64,000 nucleotides of DNA, taken from assembly GCA_026018925.1 (NCBI GenBank), contig JAKSZU010000012.1:25471814-25535813 (forward strand). The letters run 5' to 3'. Under the pieces are notes generated by a model. That model was not told the DNA's origin and did no database searches. It saw nothing but the letters and a program-made list of their open reading frames with translations. The translations under genes and the position numbers were made by a program. The stretch comes from Tupaia tana (taxonomy: Eukaryota > Chordata > Mammalia > Scandentia > Tupaiidae). Shown here piece by piece: positions 11,860-23,769 of this stretch; the first letter of the stretch is position 1; each line of letters opens with the position of its first letter.

Positions 11860-12680
11860 TCTTGAAAACAGACACATTTATGTTTACGTTATAGGCCCGA
11901 TGTTATGTCTAAGAGTTGTCCTTCGGTAGTGCTCATTGTCAGTTTGGAAGAGGCGAATAGATGCCTTCATTGCGTTTGCAAAAATCTCATAAATAAATCA
12001 TGCCAGTTGGCCTTTCTCTGTGTGGATCACAGCAAGGGGTTGAAGTATTTTGGAATGTTTGAAGCATCCTTTGAAGACAGTCTCTCCAAACGGTGTCTTC
12101 ACATCACTTCTTACACCAACGCATACTTGATAAACTGGAGCGTCACACTGTCACACTCTACTTGGCTTGGTCTGTCTGGTCTGTGATGTGTTTTGCTGAG
12201 ATGGGGAAAAATTTTACTTCAGAATTGGACTAGGAATTCTCCAACTACATGAAAAGATTTTCATACAGATGGGCTTTATTCATGTAACAGTTTTAAATTG
12301 GCAGAGGATATTGTGTCAGAAAAGCTGTTCAGCTGTATTATAGCCACTCGGATATGGAATAGCACCAATATTAAAGGAGACAAGAACAGCAGTACTTCTC
12401 TGAACCTAAATGACTAATGGACTAACTGAAATGTGAACAGTGTTTTGGTAATAGTTTTCTGTTGTGTATGTAAGAAGCCTAAAGGAAACTTGGAGAAATC
12501 TCAAAGAATTGAGATGGAAAATAATTTTGAACTTTGTCTGAAGTAAGTGAAATGAGTAACCTGCTGGTTGATTATTTCAAAAGTATTTTGTAGTAAAAGT
12601 CATTGTATAAAGGAAAAAGTTTAAATGGCTAGTTCATAGTCCATCATTTGTGCTAGTTATATGCAATAGCATTTTAAAAC
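11860..12680 (+). other. Unrecognised stretch with a 93-codon frame
   Basis: A 93-codon frame (11905-12186) is followed by AT-rich, 3'-UTR-like sequence to about 12680. I do not recognise the product and see no splice sites. It could be a decayed retrocopy or chance. Confidence 0.25.
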
Positions 12681-12689
12681 ACTTTTTAA

Positions 12690-12868
12690 AAAGAATTATT
12701 TTATTTAACTTTATTTATTATTATTATTATTTTCCAGTTTGATCAGAGAGAGACAGGGTAAAAGGGAGAGGGAAAGTGAGAAAGCAAGGTACCAGGTCTG
12801 GGACTTGAACTGCAGTTGGCCATGTGGGAGTCCAGCACCTTTAACCACCATGTCACCTGCTGGCCCCT
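12690..12868 (-). mobile_element. C-short SINE
   Basis: Antisense. Followed within ten bases by a younger A SINE. Confidence 0.82.
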
Positions 12869-12876
12869 GAACACTT

Positions 12877-13147
12877 TTTTTTTTTTTTTTTTTTGAGAGG
12901 TTTTTCGCTATAGGGCGCGTGCGCTCGCCAGACAGACAGAGAGAGACATAGAGACAGAAAGCGAGAAATCACCCCCCAGGGGGGATGGTCACGCCGCAAT
13001 CCCTTCTCCTCCATTCTCCTCTTGGGATCTTGGGCACGCACGCACACGCGCCCGGCGTGAGTTGTAAGCCACCGGGTCCGGGACGCGAACCGCGGTCGAC
13101 TACGTGGGAGTCCAGCGACATAGCCATTACACTAACTGCTGGTTCCC
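12877..13147 (-). mobile_element. A-family SINE, young
   Basis: Near consensus. AACACTTTTT occurs on both sides as target duplication. Confidence 0.92.
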
Positions 13148-13440
13148 AACACTTTTTAAAAAGTGACTGGTCACATGCAATAAAATAAGTAGCATTCTCA
13201 CATATGACTTTTCATATTAGTTTGGTTAAACAAGACAGACATGGCCCTGGTAGCATAATTGATTTTTCTAATTATACCTTCAAAAAAAGAGGGCAAATTC
13301 TCATTGAACATAAATAACTACCTCATCATTAAAAGTAAAAATATTTAATAAGAGTTCCTGAGTTTTGTGGGAGGGGTCAGGCAGGAATAAGTTACTACCT
13401 AAAAATGTTTCATTTGAGTTTACAAACAAAGAGTATACTA

Positions 13441-13702
13441 GGGACCAACAGATGGTGTATTGGCTATGTTGTTGGACTCTCATGTAATTGACAGCTGTTC
13501 GAGTCCTGGACCCGGTGGCTTAAACTCATGCCGGGCGCGTGTGCGTGCATGCCCAAGATCCTGAGAGGAGAATGGAGGAGAAGGTATTGTGGCATGGCCA
13601 TCCCCCTTGGGGAGTGATTTCTCGCTTTCTGTCTCTCTGTCTTTCTGGTGAGCTCACGCGTCCTATAACAAAAACCTCTCAGAAAAAAGAAAAAAAAAAA
13701 AA
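13441..13702 (+). mobile_element. A-family SINE with 13-base TSD
   Basis: AAAGAGTATACTA immediately before the head and again after the A tail. Confidence 0.9.
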
Positions 13703-14327
13703 GAGTATACTAAATTGTTATAACTTAGTAAAAAAGAGAAAGTCTTCTCTATATATCCAGAAAATAGGGCATTAAAATATTAACAATATCCCAACCAAAT
13801 AGCTACAATAATCGTTTATTAGTTTATTCATTCCTATGTTTTTTTTCTGCTGCATTTTGAGTTGGCAATGCCATGAACCTGTCTGTTTTTTGACTAAAAA
13901 GAGTTCTGGAAATCCTGACTCAGCCCATTAGTACAATTTCAGACTTAGGTGATGACATCAGAAGGTTCTGTCCAAGATTTATTCTTCAAAGTTTTAATAG
14001 TTTGAAATACCTGGTACACTCTTTTTCACTCTTCTCAGATCATCTTTCTTTGTTGAAGACAAGATACAGAGTCTGCTGATTGGAGAGACTTTGGGACAGC
14101 ATTGAAATAATACAAAAACCTTATAATACGAAAATAATACAAGATGCCAGAGACTGGAAAGACTATGGTTAATGCCAATAATTTTTTTAAAGAAAAGATC
14201 AAATGAGAGTTCATAACAGGAATAATGTAATTGACAAGGGAATTGGGTTGTTTCCATGGCATATGAAAGAAAACTGGACAAAAAGAAAAAAAAAGCTTAG
14301 ATAAAATACCTATATGTTTGATAACTG
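13703..14327. other. Intergenic, nothing recognised
   Basis: AT-rich unique sequence. Confidence 0.5.
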
Positions 14328-14385
14328 TTATGTTTTGGATAGTGGTTTGTCTCCCAAATATTCTTTGCTTTGAAATCGAGTTCCC

Positions 14386-14644
14386 AAGCAGTTGGCGTAA
14401 TGGCTATGTCACTGGACTCCCATGTAGTTGACTGTGTTTTGAGTCCCGGACCTGGTGGCTTAAACTCATGCCAGGCACGTGCGTGTGCGTGCCCAAGATC
14501 CTGAGAGGAGAATGGAGGAGAAAGGATCGCAGCGGCGTGGCCTTCCTCCCTGGGGTGGGGAGGTGATTTCTCACTTTCTGTCTCTTATCTCTCTCTGTCT
14601 TTCTGGCTAGTGCACGCGCCCTGTAGCAAAAACCTCTCAGAAAA

Positions 14645-14694
<50 letters not shown>
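14386..14694 (+). mobile_element. A-family SINE with (TAAA)n tail
   Basis: Inserted in the MST-like LTR. The tail is about 13 TAAA units (14641-14694). Confidence 0.87.
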
Positions 14695-14695
<1 letters not shown>

Positions 14696-15042
14696 AGGAA
14701 AGAAAAGAGGAAAAAAAACGAAAGAAATTGGGTCCCCAGTGTAATGGTACTGGGAAGTGGCAAGACCTTTAAGCGGTGAGGCCCAGTGGGAGGTGATTGG
14801 ATCATGGAGGCATCACCCTCATGAATGGATTAATGTGAGACCAAGTTTCTAGCTCTCTTGAGAGGGGTTTATTCTCAACGAGTGGGTTGTTATGAAAGAA
14901 AGATGACTGTTCCCAGGTCTCTACACATGCTTACCATTTTCGTTGCTTCTTTTGGCCATGTTGTGATGTAGGTTGACTTGACGCCAGCCCTAAGACTTTG
15001 GACTTTCCAGACTCCAGAACTGGGAGTCACACAAGCCTGTAT

Positions 15043-15046
<4 letters not shown>

Positions 15047-15083
<37 letters not shown>
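15047..15083 (-). mobile_element. Poly(A)-only retro-insertion with TSD
   Basis: 37 T's lie exactly between two copies of AAGCCTGTATTCTT (15033-15046 and 15084-15097). This is the signature of an LINE-primed insertion so truncated that only the tail was copied. Confidence 0.85.
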
Positions 15084-15086
<3 letters not shown>

Positions 15087-15154
15087 CCTGTATTCTTTAT
15101 AAATCATCCAGTCTCAGGTATTCTTGTGAGCAACGCAATAGCAGACCAACAGGT

Positions 15155-15912
15155 TTATGGCTTTTTTCTGTGAATGTTTTTATTCTTATTAACATATAAT
15201 AATTATACCAGTATAATGTGATTTTTTAGTACATAAATGCACTATTTAATAATTAAATCAGGGTAGTTAGTATACCCATCATCTACAACCTTTGTTCTTA
15301 TTTTGTAAATATTCAAAATTCTCTTTTTTAGCTTCTCTGAGATTTATAGTAACTTGTTAATCACATTCTCTCTACTGTATTTTACAACACTCAGCCTGGT
15401 TCCTGTTATCTATCTGTAATTTTGTTTTTGTTAATCAATATTTTTCTATTCTCCCTTGCCCCTATTCTTTCCAACCTCTACTATTCATTCTTCATTTCTC
15501 TACTCTGAGATTATTTTTTAATTCCCACAAGTGAGGTATTTTTCTTTCTGCACCTGGCTTATTTTACTTAATATAATGTCCTCCAGGATCACCTATTTAA
15601 CAATTAATTACAGAATTCTATGTTTTTGTTTGTTTGTTTGTTTGTTGTTTTTGAGAGGTTTTTGATACAGGGCCTGTGCGCTCGCCAGAAAGACAGGGAG
15701 AGACAGAGAGACAGAAAGCAAGAAATCACCCCCCAGGGAGGATGGCCACGCTGCAATCCCTTCTCCTCTGTTCTCCTCTCGGGATCTTGGGCATGTACGC
15801 ACATGCGCCTGGTGTGAGTTTAAGCTGCTGGGTCCAGGACTCAAACCGCAGTTGACTACATGGGAGTCCAGCGACATAGCCATTATGCTAACTGCTTGTC
15901 CCAGAATTTTCT

Positions 15913-15949
<37 letters not shown>

Positions 15950-16330
15950 GCTGAATAGTATTCCATTATGTGTGTGTGTGTGTGTGTGTAACACATTATC
16001 TGTTTGTTTATGCACAATGAGGTTTATTCCGTATCTTGACTGTTGTGAATAGTGCTGTAATCAACACTAGGATGCAGATATCTTTACAAGTACTGAGTTC
16101 CTTTCTTTTGGATATATACCTGTAGTGGGATTGCTGGTTTGATTTTTAGTTTTTTGAGGAACCACCGTATCATTTTCATAATGGCTGTATTAATTTACAT
16201 TACCATCAACAGTGCAAAGAAAGTGCCCCTGTTTCTACATTCTCACCAATATTATTATTTTTTGTCTTTTTTGATAGTATTATTATGGCTATTTTCAAAG
16301 AAGATAGTGACTATGACATTTGATTTATAA
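15155..16330 (-). mobile_element. L1 3' end, interrupted by a SINE
   Basis: Antisense L1 text (GGCTGAATAGTATTCCATTA at 15949; CATTACCATCAACAGTGCAA near 16200). It contains the A SINE at 15618-15902. No intact reading frame. Confidence 0.85.
15618..15902 (-). mobile_element. A-family SINE with (GTTT)n tail
   Basis: Inserted in the L1; CAGAATTCTATG and CAGAATTTTCTG flank it. Confidence 0.87.
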
Positions 16331-16376
16331 GAATGAATGAATGTAATTTTTATACAGAAAAAATTTTCAAGCTATA

Positions 16377-16456
16377 CTGGGTTATTGGAAAAGTCATGAT
16401 GCATTTTTGCATAGAAAAACATGGAAAGATGCATCATGATTTTTCAAATGACACAA
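16377..16456. mobile_element. Mariner-like MITE, copy 1
   Basis: 80-base near-palindrome flanked by TA on both sides. The 5' end CTGGGTTATTGGAAAAGTCA is mirrored at the 3' end, with the inner palindrome ATGATGCAT/ATGCATCAT. There is no coding capacity, so it was mobilised by another element's transposase. Confidence 0.85.
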
Positions 16457-16543
16457 TAATATATATAATTCCTGAGTCTTAATATATGACAAGAATATAG
16501 AACCATGCTTATAGTAAGAATCTATCAAGAATATCATGTGAAG

Positions 16544-16817
16544 GGACCAGCAGTTAGCGTAATGGCTATGTCGCTGGACTCCCACGTAGTCGACCGCGGT
16601 TCGAGTCCCAGACCCGGTGGCTTAAAACTCATGCCGAGCGCATGTGCGTGCATGCCCAAGATCCTGAGAGGCGAATGGAGGAGAAGGGATTGCGGCGTGG
16701 CCACCCCCCTTTGGGGTTGATTTCTCGCTTTCTGTCTCTATGTCTCTCTCTGTCTGTCTGGCAAGCGCACGCGTCCTATGGCAAAAAACCTCTCCAAAAA
16801 AAAAAAAAGAAAAAAAA
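16544..16817 (+). mobile_element. A-family SINE, young, 15-base TSD
   Basis: GAATATCATGTGAAG precedes the head and follows the A tail unchanged. Confidence 0.94.
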
Positions 16818-17014
16818 AAAGAATATCATGTGAAGAGATTTGGAATAGGTCTTAAAATCTGTATTTTAATGTAATTCTATAGGCAAGTCTGGTTCACCCT
16901 TAAATAAAATCACTGGCCTAGAAGACGCTGGATTCAAATGAAAGAAAAAGGGTTTCAATCAAGTGAGCATTCTAAATAATAACTAAAATTATGACGAATA
17001 TTATACTGCTTGTT

Positions 17015-17232
17015 TTTAATAATGGAGAGTGAATATGCATGCATGAGGGTGGAGGGGTGAGAGAGAACCCTCCACAGGATTTCATCATGCTGAGATATCC
17101 CTTCCCCAGCTTCTTCCTCCAGCTCCTCAGGGTCTTGTGCACCCATCCACTCTCAGCAAGTTTTCAGGCCAACCCTGGGATTTGAACATGTCCAGTCATC
17201 ATGGACTGTGTCCTAGGCTAGGCCATGTCAAT
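17015..17232 (-). mobile_element. D-type SINE
   Basis: Very diverged antisense copy. Confidence 0.5.
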
Positions 17233-17334
17233 ACTATACTGCTGATACCTACATCAGACAAAGCATTACCAAAACTCTGGGAAACAGAAACACTGACAAA
17301 TTTTCAGGAACTTTTTTGAAAACATTCCATTTCT

Positions 17335-17362
17335 TTTTCTTTAAGAATTATTTTATTCAAAT

Positions 17363-17411
<49 letters not shown>

Positions 17412-17424
17412 TTTGACCAGAAAA

Positions 17425-17476
<52 letters not shown>

Positions 17477-17548
17477 GAGAAAGCAAGCCACCAGGTCCAG
17501 ATTCAAACCGTGGTCGACCATGTGGGAGTCCAGCACCCTTCTGGCCCC
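17335..17548 (-). mobile_element. C-short SINE with (ATTT)n and (GA)n
   Basis: Tail (ATTT)n at 17361-17407 and body (GA)n at 17430-17471. The head is partly deleted. Confidence 0.8.
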
Positions 17549-17593
17549 AAAGAATTCAATTTCTAAAATATTTACATAAAAAATATTTGACTA

Positions 17594-17857
17594 GGGCCAG
17601 CAGGTAGCATGGTGGCTAAGGTGCTAGACTCTCACATGACTGACCATGATTCAAGTCCCAGACCCAGTGGCTTGGAAACCACAGTGGGCATGCGTGCATG
17701 CATGCATACCCAAAATCCTGAGAAGGGACTAGAGGAGAAGGGATTGTGGCTTGGCTACCCTCTGGCAAGTGATTTCTCACTTTTCCTCTCATTGTCTCTT
17801 TCTGCTTCTGTCCAGTGAGTACACACACTCTATGGCAAAAACCTAAAAAAATTAAAA
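17594..17857 (+). mobile_element. C-long SINE
   Basis: Head GGGCCAGCAGGTAGCATGG with the full body; tail GGCAAAAACCTAAAAAAATT. Confidence 0.82.
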
Positions 17858-18078
17858 GGACAGCCAGCAGTATGGTGGTTAAGGCAGCTGGATCCCACAT
17901 GGTTGACCTTATGTCAAATCCAGGACTTGGCAGCTTGCGAAATAGGCTGGGCATGTATGTGTGCATGCCCAAAATCCTAAAAGGAGGGAGAAATGGAGGA
18001 GAAGGGATTGTAGTGTGACCATATTCATGGGAGGGTGCTTTCTCACTTTCCCTATCTGTCTCTCAGAGAGCACACATG
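17858..18078 (+). mobile_element. B/C-type SINE in tandem
   Basis: Follows the previous copy head-to-tail with no spacer, as if inserted into its A tail. Confidence 0.72.
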
Positions 18079-18221
18079 CCCTCAGTTAATTTATTGATTT
18101 ATTTTACCTATACAAATGTAACCTAGGGAAAGTTGAGTATCTTTTCTGATTTAACAAAATTCATCTCATGAATTTCATCAGTAGTAACAGAATGGATAAA
18201 ACCTAATTATTCTTTATTTTA

Positions 18222-18387
18222 AAGAATTATTTTAATTTTATTCATCATCATTATTATTTTTTAAATTTTACCAGAGAGAGAGAGAGAGAGAGAGAAAGTG
18301 AGAAAGCAAGCCGCCAGCTCTGGGACTTGAATTGTGCTCAGTCCTGTAGGAGTACAGTGCTTTAAATACCACGCCACCTACTGGCCC
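18222..18387 (-). mobile_element. C-short SINE
   Basis: Reversed head GGGGCCAGTAGGTGGCGTGG. Confidence 0.8.
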
Positions 18388-18429
18388 CCAAACCTACTTA
18401 TTTCTAACACATACATAAGGCTGTCTTTT

Positions 18430-18688
18430 CTTTTGGGGGGGAGAGGTTTTTTGCTATAGGGCGCGTGCGCTCGCCAGACAGAGAGAGACAGAGAGACAGA
18501 AAGCAAGAAATCACCCCCCAGGGGGGATGGTCATGCCGCAATCCTTTCTCCTCCATTCTCCTCTCGGGATCTTGGGCATGCACGCACACGCGCCCGGCGT
18601 GAGTTTTAAGCCACCGGGTCCGGGACTTGAACCGTGGTCGACTACGTGGGAGTCCAGCGACATAGCCATTACACTAACTGCTGGTTCC
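18430..18688 (-). mobile_element. A-family SINE, young
   Basis: Flanked by CATAAGGCTGTCTTT on both sides. Confidence 0.93.
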
Positions 18689-18954
18689 CCATAAGGCTGT
18701 CTTTAAGGCTGAGATGCTGATGCCATTTCCTGTGCTAGAAATAGAGGCTCCTAGTGGACCCACCTGTAATCTAGTCAGTCACTCCTAGGCCCCCCCTCAT
18801 TACTCCAGGCTCATGTTTACAACCCTTCTCCATCCCACCCAACCCCAGAGCTTTCATCCAATCAGGCTAGGCACCCTCAATATCAACAGTCAGGCCACAC
18901 ATGTAGAAAAAAAATGAATCTTTCTCCCATGTTTATGAAATCTCAATATGAAAA

Positions 18955-19092
18955 GCTAATAGGATGGAGAACAAGAGAAGAAGGAATTATGGTGTGACTA
19001 TGTTCCATGGTGTGTGGGGGGATGCTTTCTCTTTCTTTCTCTCTCCTCCCATCTCTAGTGAGTGCATGTGCCTCTGGCAATTAAAAAAAAAA
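18955..19092 (+). mobile_element. SINE body fragment
   Basis: The GGAGAACAAGAGAAGAAGG-type body and CT-rich part only, without a head. Confidence 0.6.
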
Positions 19093-19099
19093 GTTCTGA

Positions 19100-19290
19100 G
19101 TTGAGAATGTTAGAAGTTTTTTAGAAGTTCCCTCTGGCTGCTTTTTAGGGAATAGCCTGTAAGCTATATAATAGCAAGCATAGAAGCAGAAAGATAAATC
19201 AGTTATTACAATAGCCAGGCGAAAGATTATGGTGGCTTGGACTAAGGTGGCAACAGGGAAGAAACTCCAGACAGAGGAGTGAATAATTTT
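19100..19290 (-). mobile_element. L2 fragment
   Basis: Antisense L2 wording (CCTCTGGCTGCTTTTTAGGG; then ATGGTGGCTTGGACTAAGGT). Confidence 0.65.
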
Positions 19291-19592
19291 AAAAATAAGC
19301 CCTTTAAAAAGAAATGTTTAAGAGTTTTACATCATCATTTTCTCTCAAGGTAAGGCTAGGATTGTGTAAAAATCCATTAATACCCTAATATCTACAGCAT
19401 GGTATTATATCTCATTTTTTTTTAATTAAAAATTTTTTTCTCCTTCAGAACTTTCCCCTCTGTAGCAACCATACCTACCATCAGACATTTGGTTGGAATG
19501 CTATATAGTCTAGCTGTAAGCTTTAGAGAACGAGCCCTTAGCTAGTGAATAATAAGCTTCCATGTACTGCTACCAATTAAAAAAAGGTTTCC

Positions 19593-19760
19593 TGGGGCTG
19601 GCAGGTGGCATGGTGGTTAAGGTGTTGAACTACCACATGGCTGACCACAGTTCAAGTCCTGAACCTGGCAACTTGCTTCTCTCTCTCTCTCTCTGGTCCA
19701 ATTAAAAAATAGTCATAATAATGTTAAATAAAATTAAATAAAAAGTTCTTTAAAAAAAAG
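19593..19760 (+). mobile_element. C-short SINE
   Basis: Head GGGGCTGGCAGGTGGCATGG; tail CTGGTCCAATTAAAAAATAG. Confidence 0.82.
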
Positions 19761-20105
19761 TTTCTCATTTTTCTATGGAGAGGACAAACGGAAGGTGCAT
19801 CTTCATCCTCAGAGGAGTCTTCCAGAGAGAAGTCACTGAAGATAGTTTGCAGCTTTGAAATGGGGTTGTGGCCTCAGATATCCTCTCCAACCTCTCTTGT
19901 TTTCTGGGTTTGAGAATTGACGTAGCAATTAACCAAGCTCTTTAGGTCATGGCTCTCTGGGCTGCAATCTGGTGGTCTTCATGCTTCCTCCCACTCTCCC
20001 TACTTCATCTCCACCATCCTCCTTCCTTTAGGAGGCTCAGACAGATTGGGATGGGCCTCCTCAATTTCATCTCTGTTGGTCTGCAGTATTAAATTGAGGT
20101 TGCAG

Positions 20106-20325
20106 GACTGGCCCCGTAGCCTAGTGGTTAAAGGAGCTGGATCCCACATTGGTGACCACAGTTTGAGTCCTAGCCCAGGTGGCTTGAAAAACACCCTGGG
20201 AGTATGTACATGAGTGCCCTGAATCCTGACTGGATGAAGAAGTGGAGGAGAAGGGAGGTGTGACCAACCTCATTGAGGGTGCTTTCTCCCTCTCTCTCTC
20301 TGGCCTCTGGCAATTAAGCAAAAAA
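20106..20325 (+). mobile_element. B-type SINE
   Basis: Sense copy showing the B head clearly (CTGGCCCCGTAGCCTAGTGG). Confidence 0.8.
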
Positions 20326-21030
20326 CAAATACTGCAAACTAGGGCTTCAAAGGCATTCTTATGTGTTCCAGTAGCCCACCCCTACCCAGATTTTACTCCC
20401 TCACCTGCAAGGTCCCAGGGTTGAACCCCTGCCTGCCTCTCTGGCTTCGTTTCATGACATTCTCCCTCCTTCTCATTGTACTCCAGCCTCACTGGACCTC
20501 TGTTTCCTGAACTCCCCAGGATCATTTCTCCCTTAGAGCCTTTCTCTCCCTCTTCTATCTTTCTGGAAATTTCTTCCTATAGATCTTTATGTAGCTGGTT
20601 CTTAGCATTTTGAAGTCCTGGAATCCTCCCAGGAGTTCAGTATCAATACATTAAATGACCAACTAAGTTACAGGGCCTTCAGGTCGGGAGATCAAGGGCT
20701 TGCCAAGGATAGCTGACTTTTAGGTCAATACCCACAGAAACTTGAAGTTTCACCTGTCATTTGTCTGGGAATGTCGAGCTGAACTGACTTCCCTGGCCAC
20801 ATCTTCAGTCTTCACATCACCTCCTGAACTGGGTAAAGTTGGTCTTCCTTCAAGGCCTGCCCTTGAGAGAGCAGAATCAATACAAAATATCCATGATGAA
20901 CAAAATATCAAAATGTTAAATAAAGATAGGATGGGGTTGAATCAAGGCAAGGTGAGTCAGGCAAGCGCAGGGTTGGATTCTGTCTTCATTTAGGCGTTTG
21001 GATATTTTGTTGGTCATGCAGGCAAGCCCT
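20326..21030. other. Intergenic, nothing recognised
   Basis: Unique sequence. The 20742-20993 open frame has no recognised product. Confidence 0.5.
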
Positions 21031-21035
21031 TTCTT

Positions 21036-21295
21036 TCTTTTTTTTTTCTTTTTTGCTATAGGGTATGTGCACTCGTCAGACAGACAGAGAGAGACAGAGA
21101 GAGAGAAAGCAAGAAATCACCCTCCAGGGGGGATGGCCACACGGCAATCCCTTCTCCTCCATTCTCCTCTAGGGATCTTGGGCATGCACGCACACGCGCT
21201 CGGTGTGAGTTTTAAGCCACCTGGTCTGGGACTCGAACCGCGGTTGACTACATGGGAGTCTAGCGACATAGCCATTACACCAACTGCTGGTCCCA
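21036..21295 (-). mobile_element. A-family SINE
   Basis: AGCCCTTTCTT on both sides. Confidence 0.9.
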
Positions 21296-21299
21296 AGGT

Positions 21300-22450
21300 G
21301 AGCCCTTTCTTGAATACAAAGAAGTGAGAGGGAGTGTTTGAGAGTCTTCTTGGAGCCTGGTTATCATAATAAGGAAAGTTACAATATAATTATATTGGGA
21401 GAAAAGGAGGTATGGGGAATATGTATCTGGTGAGCTGGTGGGAGAAATGAGAAGTACAGCTTCATTTTCCAGGGTTGTCAATAGATGACACTGACAAACA
21501 GAAAAATTAGGAAGTTGTATTTGCATATTATTTAAAGATAAAGAGATATATGCTAATAACAAAAAAAATAGATAAAAGATTTGAAAATGATTTTTCTTCC
21601 TAGGGATAGTCAAATAGGGCTCTGGGGGCAGCTGTCTGTCTTTATGTTGCAAAACAAATTGACTCTACACTGTGCATATTTGATCAATAAACTTAAAATA
21701 AGTAAATTAATGTTTGAAATTAAAAAGGCTCTGCCGTACTTATTATAGAGAAGGCAAAAGCTTATTTGACTTCATTCCATGGATGCTATGAATCAGTATC
21801 ATTTTTACTTTGATTAACACATATGGAGGTGGGTGTTAGAATTATCTGAGTGTTTGGGTCTTTAATAATCTTACTGAGCTTGTACATTTTCCAGTAGAAA
21901 TAGCCATTCCATCTCATGTAACCCTTACCACTACATGGCAAGCCATGAAATATCCCCAGGTTAGGGATATTGACAGATAGGGAAAATTGAAGATCAGAAA
22001 GGGAAAGTAACCAGGGAGAGTTAGTCTTTGCACATGTCAGTAAGTGGCAATGGAGTCAACTGAGTACCAGGTCATTCCACCAATGAGACCAGTGTTTATA
22101 CCACGACATGGTGTTCTTTCCCTACACTACAGCTGCATATTGGCCTCCTCTGGCTTGATTTCCACTTATACCGTCTAGTTCTGGTTTGACCCACATCACC
22201 GTTGGTGGGTGTAGCTGCTCCTTGACATGTGTGAGCGCCTCCATCCTTCTGGCTGCAGTAACTGAAGTCAGACTTCTCCTGCCTCAACCATTGTCCTGGT
22301 TCTTGCTTTTCCTGGGCTGAACTGTAGGTCCACACATCTAGGCAACCTAGGGCTAGTCTTCAAATGTGCTGAAGTGCTGTCTCATTACTTCAGGGAGAGA
22401 CAATACTGTTAACTTTGGAAGGACTAGGAAGGCTTCTCATTTGAAACAGG
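21300..22450. other. Intergenic, possible old MIR/L2 near 21900-22080
   Basis: The middle has MIR/L2-like wording. Otherwise nothing seen. Confidence 0.4.
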
Positions 22451-22454
22451 AAAG

Positions 22455-22720
22455 GGCTGTTTTGTTTTGTTTTGTTTTAGAGAGATTTTTGCTATCGTGC
22501 GAGTATGCTCACTGGAGAGACAGAGAGACAGGAAGCAAGAAATCACCCCCAGGAGGGATGGCCATTTCACAATCTCTTGTCCCCCATTCTTCTCTTGGGA
22601 TCTTGGGAATGCAAAGCGTATGTGCCCAGCATGAGTTTTAAGCCGCTGGGTTTGGGACTTGAATGTAGTCAGCTACATTGGAGTCCAGCCACATAACCAT
22701 TACGCTATCTGCTGGTCCCA
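22455..22720 (-). mobile_element. A-family SINE with (TTTTG)n tail
   Basis: Antisense, moderately diverged. Confidence 0.83.
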
Positions 22721-23076
22721 AGAAACGAACTTTTTTTTAACCCCTGCTCACAAGCTGAGTTCCACCTGGAGGGCTCTGCCTCTGTCCAGGTGTGGTCTTT
22801 ACACCTGCTCCTTTTGTCCACATTCGTTGTTGTAATCTTGTTTTTTGAAATGTAGTGGGGATCATGTATCCTAGCAGGGAACGTCTCAGATTTCTGCCTC
22901 TCCCATGTCGCTTAACGTCTTTTCCCCCTGAAAGATTGGACAACTTTATCACTCCAGCCAGCCTTATCATTCAAATGTACATTCCTCGAGAGCCCTCCAT
23001 GTCTTATCTCTCACTACTTCCATGCCTAAGTAGGGTTCTGATGCCCAAGACCGTTTGATTAAGAAAAAGTGCTACT

Positions 23077-23268
23077 GGGGACCAGCAGGTGGCATGGTGG
23101 TTAAGGTGCTGGACACTCCCACATGGCTGACCACGGTTTGAGTCCCAGACCTGGCGACTTCCTTTCTCCCTTTCCCTCTCTCTCTCTCTCTCTCTCTGTG
23201 TTTCTCTCTGGTCAAATTAAAATAAATGAATGAATAAAATTAAATAAATAATAATTAAAAAAAAAAAG
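23077..23268 (+). mobile_element. C-short SINE with TSD
   Basis: AAAAAGTGCTACT on both sides. The head carries CCAGCAGGTGGCATG (23082-23096). Confidence 0.9.
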
Positions 23269-23504
23269 TGCTACTTCAAGGAACCTAATTGGTTAACTGT
23301 TTCCTGCCCTGAGATGGAGCTTAATGACTAGACTAATGTTTTATTTCCAAAAGACTGGGCCCTACCCAGAAGGAAGTGCTAATCTTTGTGCATGTCTGTA
23401 ATGATAATGAGTCTGGCTGACCCAATGCCCTCTAAGGCAGGAGGTAATGAATGAGGCTTAGGAATAGGAAACAGCTGAAGAACTGTGGTTAGAATCTGCA
23501 TTGT

Positions 23505-23760
23505 GCTGGCTCTATAGCTTAGTGGTTAAGGAATTTGGATCCCACGTGGCTGATTGCAGTTCAAATCCCAGCCTTGGCAGTGTGATAAAACACTCATATG
23601 GATGTGTCCCAAGTGCCGACATAATAGAGAATGGAGAAAGGATTGTGGTGTGACCACGCCCCATTGGGAGGTGCTTGCTCTCTCTCTTTGCTTAGCACAC
23701 ACACTCTCTGGCAGTTAAGAAAGAAAGAAAAGAAGGAAAGAAAAAGAAAGAAAGGAAGAA
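23505..23760 (+). mobile_element. B-type SINE with TSD
   Basis: AGAATCTGCA on both sides; (GAAA)n tail. Confidence 0.85.
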
Positions 23761-23769
23761 AGAATCTGC

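Larger units (their letters stand above)
14328..15150 (+). mobile_element. MST-like LTR (ERVL-MaLR), interrupted
   Basis: Non-coding LTR. The 5' part TGTTATGTTTTGGATAGTGG and the inner AGGTGATTGGATCATGG wording match MaLR LTRs. It is interrupted by the A SINE at 14386-14694 and by a pure poly(T) insertion at 15047-15083. It has no viral genes. Confidence 0.75.

Noticed and set aside
12853..13047. Recurring 60-70 codon open frames of nearly the same protein (ending ..WGVISRFLSLCLSLS..) at many places
   Set aside because: They fall inside A-family SINE copies on both strands and reflect the repeat's composition, not a gene family.
14328..15150. A provirus
   Set aside because: Only a solo, non-coding MaLR-type LTR is present; no viral gene is near.
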